Part shown: positions 44,699 to 55,411 of the stretch, piece by piece
Position numbering within the stretch: position 1 is the stretch's first letter
Layout of the letters: every line of letters begins with the position of its first letter
Assembly: GCA_963666465.1 (NCBI GenBank)
Contig: OY762824.1
Span: 4,960,001-5,024,000, forward strand
Length of the DNA stretch: 64,000 nucleotides
Direction: 5' to 3'
Source of the DNA: VXYL01 sp963666465
GTDB lineage: Bacteria; Pseudomonadota; Gammaproteobacteria; Pseudomonadales; Azotimanducaceae
Program-made: the position numbers and the translations under genes
Notes under the pieces: generated by a model
The model's database searches: none
What the model was told of the DNA's origin: nothing
What the model saw: the letters and a program-made list of their open reading frames with translations, nothing else

Positions 44699-45346
44699 GC
44701 ACCGATCACCACTCTTTATGGAAGTACGCCTCCATGGAAGTACGCCTCCATGGAAGTACGCCTCCATGGAAGCACGCCCCAGCGACGGGGAATTGCCGGC
44801 ACTTCCTTGCGCGTCAGCGTTCGGGGATGCTTCCCCGGCTGAAGGCTCCTCGATGTCTGCCGAGGCGATGTACTGCCCGAAGCTCTCGCACCAGATGGTG
44901 ATGGCGCGGGCGCGGTCGAAGTCCATCCCGGAGGCGGCATAGACCTGCGAACCGGTGAAGCTCTTGAGCTTGGCAAGACGCTGGCGACCAGCGTCTGCCT
45001 CGAAGTCCGACTCGTCGTCGACCCCGGCGCGGGCGTTCAGGTAAATCCAGAAGTTGGGCCCTGGCCCCACCTCGAAGTCGGGCTGCAGCTCGATCAGGAC
45101 GTTGCCGTCGTCGCTGCGGTACGCTCGAACGCCGCCCCGCCCCCAATGAGCGGCATCCTGCCCGGCAACCCCTTCCCGAAAGCGTGACTCGACCAGCGGC
45201 GCCACGTCGCGCCCGGCCATCGCAGCCACTGTCTCATTGACCTCGGCCGGCGGAAACAGGAACGGGAACGCGAGCAGCATCCCGAGAGCGCCGCCCGCCA
45301 AACCCAGCACACCCCCAACCAGAAAACCGATCGCGGCATATCTCAT
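44666..45346 (-). CDS. DM13-domain membrane-anchored protein with a repeat-encoded tail
   Basis: From ATG 45346 the 226-aa product has one N-terminal membrane helix (AAIGFLVGGVLGLAGGALGM) and a periplasmic DM13 domain, about residues 65-170: DGNVLIELQPDFEVGPGPNF, WIYLNARAG and KLKSFTGSQVYAASGMDFD. The cysteine in ITIWCESFGQYIASADI is the probable redox/heme-linked DM13 residue. DM13 domains are thought to act in electron transfer. After SADIEE the frame enters the dispersed repeat at 44714-44849. The last 50 or so residues (PSAGEASPNADA, then repeated PWRRTS/MEAYFHGG) are repeat-derived and probably not ancestral. Confidence 0.78.
   Translation of the reverse strand: MRYAAIGFLVGGVLGLAGGALGMLLAFPFLFPPAEVNETVAAMAGRDVAPLVESRFREGVAGQDAAHWGRGGVRAYRSDDGNVLIELQPDFEVGPGPNFWIYLNARAGVDDESDFEADAGRQRLAKLKSFTGSQVYAASGMDFDRARAITIWCESFGQYIASADIEEPSAGEASPNADAQGSAGNSPSLGRASMEAYFHGGVLPWRRTSIKSGDRCLVDPRLGLAT
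44714..44849. repeat. Dispersed double-hairpin repeat, copy C, with 16-bp tandem expansion
   Basis: The unit ATGGAAGTACGCCTCC is repeated three times exactly (44718-44765), with a fourth diverged copy to 44781. CCCCAGCGACGGGG and TCGGGGATGCTTCCCCGGC follow, as in copies A (12924) and B (18649). It lies inside the 3' end of the DM13 gene. The repeat length of 16 and lack of spacers rule out a CRISPR. Confidence 0.8.
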
Positions 45347-45558
45347 CGCGTTCCAACCACCAACCCCTCGCGGCAAGTCTAGAGCTTGCGGCGCCGGTGG
45401 TGCCAGAGGCACCAGGGAGCGGTGCCACAGCGCCACTCTGCGGCGCAAGGCGACGGGTAGGTGGATTCCCGCTCAGGGGTCACGAAGGACTACCAGGGGA
45501 GCGCCATCCAGAAAGTGCAGTTTCTGGACCAAAGAATGTGTAAAGATGTAAAAACGTT

Positions 45559-45587
45559 TTGACGTAAAACATGTACAAGTGTATCGT
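45559..45587 (+). promoter_or_regulatory. Strong-looking sigma-70 promoter of the 343-aa unknown gene
   Basis: TTGACG (45559-45564) and TATCGT (45582-45587) are spaced by exactly 17 bp, within a markedly AT-rich island (45530-45580) in GC-rich surroundings. They lie 44 bp upstream of the start at 45631. Confidence 0.5.
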
Positions 45588-45630
45588 CCGAGTCCTTCTT
45601 TGGACGAGTTCGGAACGAGGAGCATCGAAA

Positions 45631-46662
45631 ATGAGCAAGAGGTCCACCGCGCAGCTTGTAGGTCCGTTCGAGGACGCATTGGCGAAGGCAGAGTGGTTCC
45701 CAGACGAGGTACGGCAATTGGCGCCGGCTGCGCTGGGCGATTGCCTGGCGCAGCACTTCAAGGCACCCGGCAACCGAGACGCACGCGGCACCCGCTCATC
45801 GGTCAAGCAGGATGCCGGCAGAACGGTGGGTCACCTTGTTGGTGCCATCCGTTCGGCAGGCGTGCATCCAGATTCCAACGTCCGTACCCGTGCCAAGAAG
45901 CTGGTCAGGTCAGTGCAACGCCTTGAGTTCTCTGAGCTTGCCGTCCGCTCGAGTCGCTTCCGTGGATATGTGAACAAGGTTGGTCGCAGCAGAGAGGAAC
46001 GCAAGCGACGCGCCCGTCGCAAGACGATTCAGATCGACGATTGCCTGGGCTTGACCGAGCTCAACTCAAGCGATCAGTTGCAGGCGGCAGGGCGTGCCCT
46101 TGGGCTTTGCACTGCGAGACGCGACGGCTTTGGTCGTCCTTGTTTTGAGGAGCTCAGGGACGGCAGCACTTCCTTCTACCGGCTTGACGGGGACAGCGGA
46201 CCTGTCGGTCTCTTGAGCATGGATGTCGACTCCCGTCGCATCCAAGAAGCGTCCGGGCCGGACAACTGTGACTTGGCAATTCGCGGGAAGACCGCTCGCC
46301 GAATCCTGCAAAAGCTCAATGCGTCAGCGGACGATGTTGAAGCCTTCTCCAAGGTGGGCGCGTTCAGTGAGTTCCGCGAACGGATGCCGCGAACCGACCC
46401 GCTTGTGCATGGCGAGCAACAACACTGGGTCTGGTGCTTCACCACCGAACGGTTGCAGACACTGATCTTGTGCCGTTGGGACGGTCGTCGGGCAACGTGG
46501 TCCCGCTTCGAGCGGCAATACGGGAGAGGGAACGCTTGGGTCGAGGGCTGCCATCACGACGGAGCCATGACTCAAGGCTTGCTCTTGGAGCTGCTCATCG
46601 AATGCCCCGCAGTCTACACAGCAATCCGCGACGGATTCGACGTCGAAGCCCGACAAGCCTGA
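45631..46662 (+). CDS. Protein of unknown function, 343 aa, possible accessory gene
   Basis: ATG 45631 follows GAGGAG with good spacing, giving MSKRSTAQLVGPFEDALAKA. The product is soluble, basic in the middle (SREERKRRARRKTIQIDD) and has tryptophan/cysteine-rich C-terminal blocks: GEQQHWVWCFTTERLQTLIL, CRWDGRRATWSRFERQYGRG and AWVEGCHHDGAMTQGLLLEL. No signal peptide or membrane helix was seen. I do not recognise a family. Lower GC content, an AT-rich promoter and a neighbouring toxin-antitoxin pair suggest horizontal transfer and possibly a defence or stress role, which is only inference. Confidence 0.65.
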   Translation: MSKRSTAQLVGPFEDALAKAEWFPDEVRQLAPAALGDCLAQHFKAPGNRDARGTRSSVKQDAGRTVGHLVGAIRSAGVHPDSNVRTRAKKLVRSVQRLEFSELAVRSSRFRGYVNKVGRSREERKRRARRKTIQIDDCLGLTELNSSDQLQAAGRALGLCTARRDGFGRPCFEELRDGSTSFYRLDGDSGPVGLLSMDVDSRRIQEASGPDNCDLAIRGKTARRILQKLNASADDVEAFSKVGAFSEFRERMPRTDPLVHGEQQHWVWCFTTERLQTLILCRWDGRRATWSRFERQYGRGNAWVEGCHHDGAMTQGLLLELLIECPAVYTAIRDGFDVEARQA

Positions 46663-46759
46663 CCAAGCGATTTGCGCGCCCCAGCGTAGTGCGGCTAGGC
46701 TAATCGAGTTTCGCCTTGGACCACTGTGATTCGTGGCGGCAGGCTAGCTGGAGGGCACA

Positions 46760-47116
46760 TTGGCGACACCGCTGGATGAATGGGAGGCAACGCGGAGCGA
46801 CCAGGAGCCGGTCAAGCGGCTGAGCCTGAGTCTGCGCGAGAGCCTGCACAGGCGCTTCAAGACCGCTTGCAGCGCAACCAACCGCAAGATGGCCACCGAG
46901 TTGCAGGAGTTGGTGACGCAACGGACCGCGGAACTCGAGGAGGAAGCTGGACTTCCTGGCGCGGGCAAGCCAGCAATCGACGAACGGGCCGCAACCCTGT
47001 CGGCGACGGCTGTGCGCAGGCTAGCCGCGGTGGAACGAGCGCTGACCTGCAATCATCCAACGGCGGACATCGACGAAATGCTCATGGACATCGAGCGTGG
47101 TCGTGATCTTCGTTGA
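46760..47116 (+). CDS. Putative antitoxin with a ribbon-helix-helix-like region (VapB role)
   Basis: The 118-aa product starts at TTG 46760 behind GGAGGG. VKRLSLSLRESLHRRFKTAC and SATNRKMATELQELVTQR look like a ribbon-helix-helix DNA-binding region. The C-terminal part ADIDEMLMDIERGRDLR would contact the toxin. Its end overlaps the downstream PIN-domain gene by 20 bp, the usual antitoxin-then-toxin arrangement. The antitoxin call therefore depends mainly on context. No operator was identified. Confidence 0.7.
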   Translation: MATPLDEWEATRSDQEPVKRLSLSLRESLHRRFKTACSATNRKMATELQELVTQRTAELEEEAGLPGAGKPAIDERAATLSATAVRRLAAVERALTCNHPTADIDEMLMDIERGRDLR

Positions 47117-47492
47117 CTCAAATGTCCCCATGTACTTGGTGGGTGCCTCCCATCCAAACAGGGAGCGGGCCGTTGCCTTCCTGCGCGAGAGTCCAGAAGA
47201 GGACCTGGTGACCAGCGCGGAGGTGTATCAGGAGGTTCTGCATCGATACGTCGCCGTCAACCGTCGTGAAGCTGTGGATGACGCGTTCGCGCTCTTGGAC
47301 AACCTGACAGCCCGCGTATTCGACGTCACGCGCGCTGACGTCGGTGTCGCCAGGGAGAGGATGGCTGTGCATCCCGGTCTGTCTGCGCGCGACTGCCTGC
47401 ACTTGGCCGTGATGGCTTCCCACCGCGTCAATCGGATCATGAGCTTCGACCGCGCTTTCGCCGGGGTGCCCGGAGTGTCTGTGCTGCCGTAG
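47097..47492 (+). CDS. PIN-domain ribonuclease toxin, VapC-like
   Basis: This 131-aa PIN domain (GTG at 47097, or two codons later at 47103) carries the acidic quartet: D7 in IFVDSNVPMYLVG, E in TSAEVYQEVLHRY, D in GLSARDCLHLAVMASHRVN and D in IMSFDRAFAGVPGV. VapC toxins cleave tRNA or rRNA when released from the antitoxin. The catalytic residues are complete, so this pair may be active, unlike brnTA at 12.2 kb. Confidence 0.88.
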   Translation: MVVIFVDSNVPMYLVGASHPNRERAVAFLRESPEEDLVTSAEVYQEVLHRYVAVNRREAVDDAFALLDNLTARVFDVTRADVGVARERMAVHPGLSARDCLHLAVMASHRVNRIMSFDRAFAGVPGVSVLP

Positions 47493-47520
47493 CCCTTACA
47501 TGGCGCGGAAGGTAGCCTGG

Positions 47521-47625
47521 GAGCCTGTCGGACTCGCCGTCTTGGCGAGGTCCGACAGGGTGATGGGTTCGGCTTGGGCTGGGAGAAGAAGCGTTGTCCA
47601 AAGACAACGGTTCCTGTGGCGCTAG
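47521..47625 (+). repeat. Dispersed two-hairpin element in the ppdK leader
   Basis: Hairpin 1 is CCTGTCGGAC..GTCCGACAGG with inner TCGCC..GGCGA. Hairpin 2 is CGTTGTC-CAAA-GACAACG (47592-47609), followed by GGTTCCTGTGGCGCTAG. Helix sequences differ from the other copies but stay paired. It ends 13 bases before the ppdK ATG, with no clear Shine-Dalgarno sequence between them. Confidence 0.7.
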
Positions 47626-47637
47626 TATGCTCGCAGC

Positions 47638-50415
<2,778 letters not shown>

Positions 50416-50605
50416 CAGGACGGCTTGGGCTGGGGCAGGAAGCGTTGCCGAAAGGCAACGGTTCTTGTGGCGCTAGTGCGACGTATGCGTCGCTCGTGGA
50501 TGGGATGGTGTCTCTGGGGAGCGCTCCAATGCCGACCAGATACCTCGCTCGCATGCGCTCGGCACCGGCGCGCCTTGAGGCCCAGCCCCGCCGACCCTTG
50601 GTGGC

Positions 50606-51475
50606 CTACCGCCACCGTCTAGGCTGCATGGCGATGCCGCCCAATCGTTCGGCGAGGCTGTTGAAAGCTTCGCGGTCCGCGCCTTGCCATTCGAGGTCCA
50701 CGAGGCGTTCCGTGAGCGGTACGTCGCAATCGAGGGTGGCGAGGCGGCGGTACAGCGCTGCCGCTTCGCGATGTTGGTTCAGGGCTTGGGCGAGGCGGGG
50801 TGCGCCGCGCACTGCGGCCGGCCATTCGTAGGCCGAACGCGGGATCGCGTCTATCGCGCGGAAGCGGTTCAGCAAGTTTGCCGCGGTCTTGGCGCCGAAA
50901 CCGGGCACGCCGGGGATGCCGTCGGCGGTGTCGCCGACGAGGGCGAGCCAATCCGGGATGCACTCGGGATTGACGCCATTCTTCTGCCGCACGCCGTCGG
51001 CGTCGATGATCTTGCGTCGCATCCGATCCACCTGGACGATGCGATTGCCCACTACCACCTGCCCCAAATCCTTGTCCGGCGTCATGATGCGAACCTGATC
51101 GACGCCGTCGCCCCAGCGGCGGGCCGCGGTGCCGAGGGCGTCGTCCGCCTCGTGGGTGTCCATGGACCACACCACGACGCCGAGGGCGGCGGTTGCCTCT
51201 TCCACCAGGTCCATCTGCGCGACAAGGGCCGGATCCATGCCGGCGCCGGTCTTGTAGCCATCGAAGAGATCGTTGCGGAACGACTCGATGGGATTGTCGA
51301 AGGCAACCGCAATGTGTGTCACGGCCTCTTCCGGATCGGCCAGCAGTCCGAGCAGGGAGAAGACGACCCCCAGCGTGCCCTTGACGTCCATGCCGTCCGG
51401 CGCGACTCGGGTCGGCCGCCGAGAGTAGTGGGCGCGGAAGAGTTCGTAGGTGCCGTCGATGACATGCAGGCGCAT
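50606..51475 (-). CDS. 5'-3' exonuclease/flap endonuclease (PolA N-domain-like)
   Basis: The 289-aa FEN-fold nuclease has MRLHVIDGTYELFRAHY (metal-binding Asp), HEADDALGTAARRW, RIMTPDKDLGQVV and WLALVGDTADGIPGVPGFGA, then KTAANLL (helix-hairpin-helix DNA contact). These match the 5'-exonuclease domain of DNA polymerase I or Xni-like free-standing enzymes, which remove RNA primers or flaps. No polymerase domain is attached. The divergent Nudix gene starts 71 bp away. The call is secure at family level. Confidence 0.92.
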   Translation of the reverse strand: MRLHVIDGTYELFRAHYSRRPTRVAPDGMDVKGTLGVVFSLLGLLADPEEAVTHIAVAFDNPIESFRNDLFDGYKTGAGMDPALVAQMDLVEEATAALGVVVWSMDTHEADDALGTAARRWGDGVDQVRIMTPDKDLGQVVVGNRIVQVDRMRRKIIDADGVRQKNGVNPECIPDWLALVGDTADGIPGVPGFGAKTAANLLNRFRAIDAIPRSAYEWPAAVRGAPRLAQALNQHREAAALYRRLATLDCDVPLTERLVDLEWQGADREAFNSLAERLGGIAMQPRRWR

Positions 51476-51546
51476 CGCTGTTCAGCCTCATGGAACATCC
51501 GCCACAAGCGTACACTCCCCGCCTTCGGCCGGAACGCAAGGCAGCC

Positions 51547-52158
51547 ATGCCACGCATCTCCTATTGCCCTCGCTGCGCAAACGAACTCACTGTGCGCCAT
51601 GACGGCGGCCGCGACCGCCAAGCCTGCCCGGACGGCGACTGCGGCTTCGTCTTCTTCGGCGATTTCTCCATCGGCTGCGCCGGCGTCGTCCTGCGCGAGG
51701 AAGGTGGCGTGACCCGTGCGCTGCTCATCCAGCGCGGCCAGCCCCCCTATGCCGGCACCTGGCAACTCCCCGGCGGCTACGCGGAGCACGACGAACTGCT
51801 TACCACCGCCGTGGAGCGAGAAGTGCGCGAGGAGGCATCCGTTGAGGCCCGCTTTCGCGACGTGGTGGGTTTCCGGCACATGATCGTCGGACCGAGCACG
51901 AACATCTACGTCGTATGCCGACTCGATTACGTCGGCGGCGAGCCCCAGAGCAACGGCGACGAAACCGCCGCCGCCGGCTTCTATTCGCTCGAAGACATGG
52001 AATCCATGCCTGGCGTGCAGGGCATCTCCCGCTGGGGCATCCGCCACGCGCTCGACTCCCCCGCCGGCAGCGGTCTCAGCATCGACGACAACGGCAGCGA
52101 CAACCGCTGGCAGATGTTCGGCCTGACGGATGTGGACCCCCGCCATTGGCGCGGATGA
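51547..52158 (+). CDS. Nudix hydrolase with an N-terminal zinc ribbon
   Basis: The 203-aa product starts MPRISYCPRCANELTVRHDG. CPRC and, further on, CPDGDC form a four-cysteine zinc ribbon (residues about 7-36), as in NudC-like and related Nudix enzymes. The Nudix box GGYAEHDELLTTAVEREVRE, then EASVE, fits G-x5-E-x7-REVxEE with Ser at the usual Gly. It probably hydrolyses a nucleoside diphosphate derivative; the substrate is unknown. slyX follows after 7 bp. Confidence 0.9.
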   Translation: MPRISYCPRCANELTVRHDGGRDRQACPDGDCGFVFFGDFSIGCAGVVLREEGGVTRALLIQRGQPPYAGTWQLPGGYAEHDELLTTAVEREVREEASVEARFRDVVGFRHMIVGPSTNIYVVCRLDYVGGEPQSNGDETAAAGFYSLEDMESMPGVQGISRWGIRHALDSPAGSGLSIDDNGSDNRWQMFGLTDVDPRHWRG

Positions 52159-52165
52159 TGCGCCC

Positions 52166-52393
52166 ATGGATGGAAGCGAAGCCACCGAGCGCCGCCTGAT
52201 CGACTTGGAGTCGCGCTCGGCATTCCAGGAAGAGACGCTGCGCCAACTCAACGACGCACTGGTGCGGCAACAGGAGCGAGTCGACCGCCTCGAAGTCTCG
52301 CTCAGCGTGGTGGTGGAGCAACTGCGGCAAGGAGGTGGCGAAGGCGACTCCCGTTCCGGTTCACCGGAAGACGAACGGCCCCCACACTACTGA
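52166..52393 (+). CDS. slyX: SlyX family coiled-coil protein
   Basis: A 75-aa protein starting MDGSEATERRLIDLESRSAF, then QEETLRQLNDALVRQQERVD and RLEVSLSVVVEQL. It has heptad-like leucines for one long coiled coil, ends in PPHY, and has the length and C-terminal motif of SlyX. The function of SlyX is unknown. Seven-base spacing to the Nudix gene indicates an operon. Confidence 0.85.
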   Translation: MDGSEATERRLIDLESRSAFQEETLRQLNDALVRQQERVDRLEVSLSVVVEQLRQGGGEGDSRSGSPEDERPPHY

Positions 52394-52519
52394 ACGCTCG
52401 CCGCCACGGACGCAAGCCACGCTTCGCTCCTGACGCGCCTGTCGGCGCGAAGGAGGGCATCTCGCCCCCGTACCCATCGCAGGCGCATCGCTGAATTGCG
52501 ACAGCGCTTCGCAGGTGCG

Positions 52520-52993
52520 TCAGATCTTCGAATACTGTTCCTCAAACTCCCGCATGAAGGCGGCATCTCTGGCCTTGGGCATTTCGTCCTGCCACCACTC
52601 GGCCAGCTTCTTCATCGGAAAGCGCCTGCCAGGGCAGGTGGTCGTGGCCGTGCCTCGCACCTGGCGATGACCGCCGAGTTCCACCGCCGGATAGCGTCGC
52701 TTGAGCCGCAGGAGCAACTCGTGCAATGCCGCGATCTGGACATCGGAGGGCTCGACTTCGTCGAAGTTCCCGGCCACCGCCACGCCGATGCTGCCTGGAT
52801 GCTGTCCGCGCCGGTCTTCGTGGAGCAAGGGTGCCGCCACGCCTTCACGGGAGACTCGGTAGTGGAAGCCGCCACCGGTGCAGGCATCGTGATGCAGGAG
52901 CACGAACTTCGCTGCACCACGGCGTCCTGTGGGCTGGCTCACGGCGGGCACGGGCGCGACTCCGATGCGGGTTCGTCGAGGAGAATACCCCAC
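52520..52993 (-). CDS. Peptidoglycan-recognition/AmpD-like N-acetylmuramoyl-L-alanine amidase, N-terminally altered
   Basis: The amidase_2 core is recognisable: KFVLLHHDACTGGGFHYRVS (first zinc His), SIGVAVAGNFDEVEPSDVQI, GGHRQVRGTATTTCPGRRFP (zinc His and Cys) and a helical end. The segment that normally separates the first histidine from GYHF is shortened. The first 28 residues (MGYSPRRTRIGVAPVPAVSQ) are not family-like, and the gene abuts the end of an IS630 relic at about 52980-52993. The N terminus was probably lost to that insertion, so activity is doubtful. Confidence 0.68.
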   Translation of the reverse strand: MGYSPRRTRIGVAPVPAVSQPTGRRGAAKFVLLHHDACTGGGFHYRVSREGVAAPLLHEDRRGQHPGSIGVAVAGNFDEVEPSDVQIAALHELLLRLKRRYPAVELGGHRQVRGTATTTCPGRRFPMKKLAEWWQDEMPKARDAAFMREFEEQYSKI

Positions 52994-53625
52994 TGCGCGG
53001 GAAGAACCTGGGGCGAGGATTCTGGTTGCGCTCCGCCAATGGACGCACGATCTCGCGGCGCAACTCGGCCACGCTGGCGAAGCTGCTGTCCGCGGGTGAC
53101 GACGGTCAGGTCGGCGAAGGGGAGCTCGACCGGATTGAGCCAGGAACCGAGGTCGGCGTGAAATGCATCACGAACTCGGCTGACGGGCGAGCCGTGCCTT
53201 GACCCTCTCGTGCCCGTGCGTGGCGCAGTTGTCGGCAATGACGTGGATCGCCAGCCCCTTCGGCGTCTCCCGGTCGATCTGCTTCAGGAAGCGCAGCCAC
53301 TCGACGTGCGTGTGCCTGGCCTCGAGGCGCTGAATCAGCTTGCCGTCGAGGTGGTTCATGGCGCCGAACAGCGTGACCGTGCCGGCGGCAGCCGTGGGTC
53401 TCGGTGCGGATGTGGCCCGTGCCGAGCGGCAGACCCGGTTGCGGGCGTTCCAGCGCCTGGATCCGCGTCTTCTCTTCTCGTCGCAGCGCAGCACGATGGA
53501 CTTCTCCGGCGGATCGGGACACAGCCCCGCGACATTCCAGAACCCGGTCTCGAACCGCGGATCGTTCGACAGCTGGAAGGTGCGCTCGAGGTGCGGCTTT
53601 GAGTCCGTGTTCGCGCCAGATGCGA
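52980..53625 (-). pseudogene. IS630-family transposase relic
   Basis: In order on the minus strand: HLERTFQLSNDPRFETGFWN, DPPEKSIVLRCDEK, then TVTLFGAMNHLDGKLIQRLE and HVEWLRFLKQIDRETPKGLA. After these come IHVIADNCATHGHERVKARL, FHADLGSWLNPVELPFADLT and VAELRREIVRPLAERNQNPR. These are the DDE blocks of IS630 transposases (second Asp in ADNCATH), but they fall in three reading frames and the N terminus is absent. The relic separates two truncated genes, the amidase at 52520 and the SDR at 53620. Confidence 0.75.
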
Positions 53626-54315
53626 CATCGACCTCCTGTTCAACAACGCCGGCATCGGTGGCGGCGGCAGTTTCGTCGAGGACAGCCGCCAGGAGCGGGA
53701 ACGCATGTTCACATCTGCTGGTTCGGCGTGTACCACATCGCCCGCACCTTCCGCGACACGCTCCTCGCGAGCGACGAGGGGCACATGGTGAACACCAGCG
53801 GCGTCAACGGCTTCCGCGCCTCGCGCTCGGCGACAACATCCCGCACACCGCCTACAGCGCGGCGAAAATTTGCGTCAAGGGCTTCTCCGAAGCGCTTGTC
53901 AACGACTTTCGCTTCAATGCGCCGCATCTCAAGGTCTCCGTGGTCATGCCGGGGCCACGTCGGCACGGACACAGGCATCAACACCGGCCGCATCCTCGGC
54001 CACCCGGCGCCGAAGGACTGGACTGCCGAAGACATCGCCCAGGCCCGAAAGCGTCAGGCCATACGGGGAAATGCCGACGACGACATGGCGAACCTCGACG
54101 ACGACGCCTTCCGCGCCGAGATGCAGCGCCGCCGGGAGCTCTACCGCGACGCGCCGGTGTCGCCGGCCGCCGAGATCATCCTCCGAGGGGTCAAGGACGA
54201 GAACTGGCGCATCCTCGTCGGCAAGGACGCCGCAGCCCTGGACGAAGCCGTCCGCGAGGCCCCACTCGAAGCCTGCGACCTCGACTTCAGCGCCCGCGCC
54301 TGCATCGCGGACTGA
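53620..54315 (+). pseudogene. Short-chain dehydrogenase, 5'-truncated and frameshifted
   Basis: The cofactor-binding first third is missing. Remaining blocks, across at least three frame changes, are CDIDLLFNNAGIGGGGSFVE, YHIARTFRDTLLASDEGHMV, NTSGVNGFRA, HTAYSAAKICVKGFSEAL (YxxxK) and HLKVSVVMPG. The long clean tail is TAEDIAQARKRQAIRGNADD to a stop at 54315. The left truncation coincides with the edge of the IS630 relic. Confidence 0.7.
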
Positions 54316-54556
54316 TTCGACGCCGCCTCTGCATCAGTCGTTCGAGGCGGACAGGCCAAGGCCGGCGCCGTCTCGGCACTCGATGTCGAGCTGACCCGCG
54401 AGGCCCGCATGGCGGTGCTCGCCGATGCGGCGCATTTCGTCGGACTGCATCATCTTGAGCGCTTCCCGATACACAAGCATCTCGTCCCGCCGGGGGCCCT
54501 CCTGAACCCTGCCCCGCGACAGACTCCGTCGCGCAATGGCGTGCGACTTGCCTGGC

Positions 54557-54632
54557 CCGCCCCGCGACGGCTCTGCCCGTGAGAGATGTCCCACGCTTGC
54601 GCAGGACGGAATGTTTGTGTGTCTGGTGCGCC
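54557..54632. repeat. 76-bp intergenic repeat, copy 1 of 3
   Basis: The copy reads CCGCCCCGCGACGGCTCTGC, then GTGAGAGATGTCCCACGC, GCAGGACGGAATGTTTGTG and TGTCTGGTGCGCC. Copies 2 and 3 lie at 54760-54874 and 55242-55407. On the minus strand each copy lies downstream of a small coding frame. Between the SDR stop (54315) and this copy a short minus-strand frame (MLVYREALKMMQSDEMRRI, ending at 54334) is too weak to annotate as a gene. Confidence 0.7.
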
Positions 54633-54759
54633 CTTTTCTCCGCAGGACGTTTCCCACGCGGCAGGCTTCACTCGGGCAGCGCTCTGGTCGAGACGTGGAG
54701 GGCCGCGACGAGGTCCCGCGCCATGCGCTGCATGGGCGTCAGCCCGAGCGGATGGGTCT

Positions 54760-54874
54760 GGCTGGCGGGTTCAGGAACGAGCAGGTGCCTTCCTGAACCC
54801 GCCCCGCGACAGCTCTTCCCGCGGGAGATGTCCTACGTTGTGTAGGACGGAATGTTTGTATGTCTGGTACGCCG
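54760..54874. repeat. 76-bp intergenic repeat, copy 2 of 3, with adjoining 14-bp hairpin
   Basis: A perfect hairpin GGCGGGTTCAGGAA..TTCCTGAACCCGCC (54764-54777 and 54790-54803) leads into CCCCGCGACAGCTCTTCCCG, GGAGATGTCCTACG, TGTAGGACGGAATGTTTG and TGTCTGGTACGCC. A weaker form of the same hairpin (CGGGTTCAGGAA/TTCCCGAACCC) precedes copy 3. Confidence 0.7.
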
Positions 54875-54904
54875 GTACTTGCGCAGAGGTTCCCTAAAGG
54901 ATGG

Positions 54905-55159
54905 TCAGCGTGATGCTCGTCGCCCCGACACGATGTACGATCCGACACCGAACGTCGCACCACCCACGACAGCGGTGATGACCGAGCCACCGAGAAACAC
55001 GCACATTGCAGTAAACGCCAAAGCTCCGGCCATGGCCACGAGTGTGTCCTTTCGGTTGCGTCCCATTTTTCGGTACCTCTCGATCATCCGCATGGCGTCC
55101 AGGCCGCTGACGCCGCTCCACCACAAAACGATGCCGCTGTCCCCGTTACAGGCGCACAA
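54905..55159 (-). CDS. Small membrane protein of unknown function
   Basis: This 84-codon frame contains two hydrophobic helices near the C terminus, LVAMAGALAFTAMCVFLGGS and VITAVVGGATFGVGSYIVS, after a basic loop RYRKMGRNRKD. Upstream, in another frame (about 55160-55260), AICRIAVGFVAGFIGTVACA is also helix-like. The gene may therefore be longer and frameshifted. No family was recognised. It lies between repeat copies 2 and 3. Confidence 0.4.
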   Translation of the reverse strand: MCACNGDSGIVLWWSGVSGLDAMRMIERYRKMGRNRKDTLVAMAGALAFTAMCVFLGGSVITAVVGGATFGVGSYIVSGRRASR

Positions 55160-55241
55160 GCAACGGTCCCGATGAAACCGGCGACAAAGCCCACGGCAAT
55201 CCTACAAATCGCGGGCCGTATGTTGTCGTTGAAGTCATCTT

Positions 55242-55407
55242 GGCTGGCGGGTTCAGGAACGACGGGCGCCTTCCCGAACCCCGTTTCCCGCGACGGCCCC
55301 CGTCGCCTGGCGGGTGCGAAGCTGCCGGGCCAGCCCCGCGACGGCTCTGCCCGTGGGAGATGTCCCACGCCTGTGCAGGACGGAATGTTGGTGTGTCTGG
55401 TGCGCCG
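55242..55407. repeat. 76-bp intergenic repeat, copy 3 of 3, with internal insertion
   Basis: It starts GGCTGGCGGGTTCAGGAACG as in copy 2. It has about 45 extra bases (GTTTCCCGCGACGGCCCCCG and following), then resumes CCCCGCGACGGCTCTGCCCG, GGGAGATGTCCCACGC, GCAGGACGGAATGTTGGTG and TGTCTGGTGCGCC. Confidence 0.65.
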
Positions 55408-55411
55408 CTGC

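Noticed and set aside
44718..44781. Possible CRISPR array (regular repeats near the DM13 gene)
   Set aside because: The unit is 16 bp in direct tandem with no spacers, and it is an expansion inside a dispersed hairpin repeat.
54557..55407. Integron attC sites between the small genes
   Set aside because: The 76-bp repeats lack recognisable RYYYAAC/GTTRRRY core sites and no integron integrase is seen.
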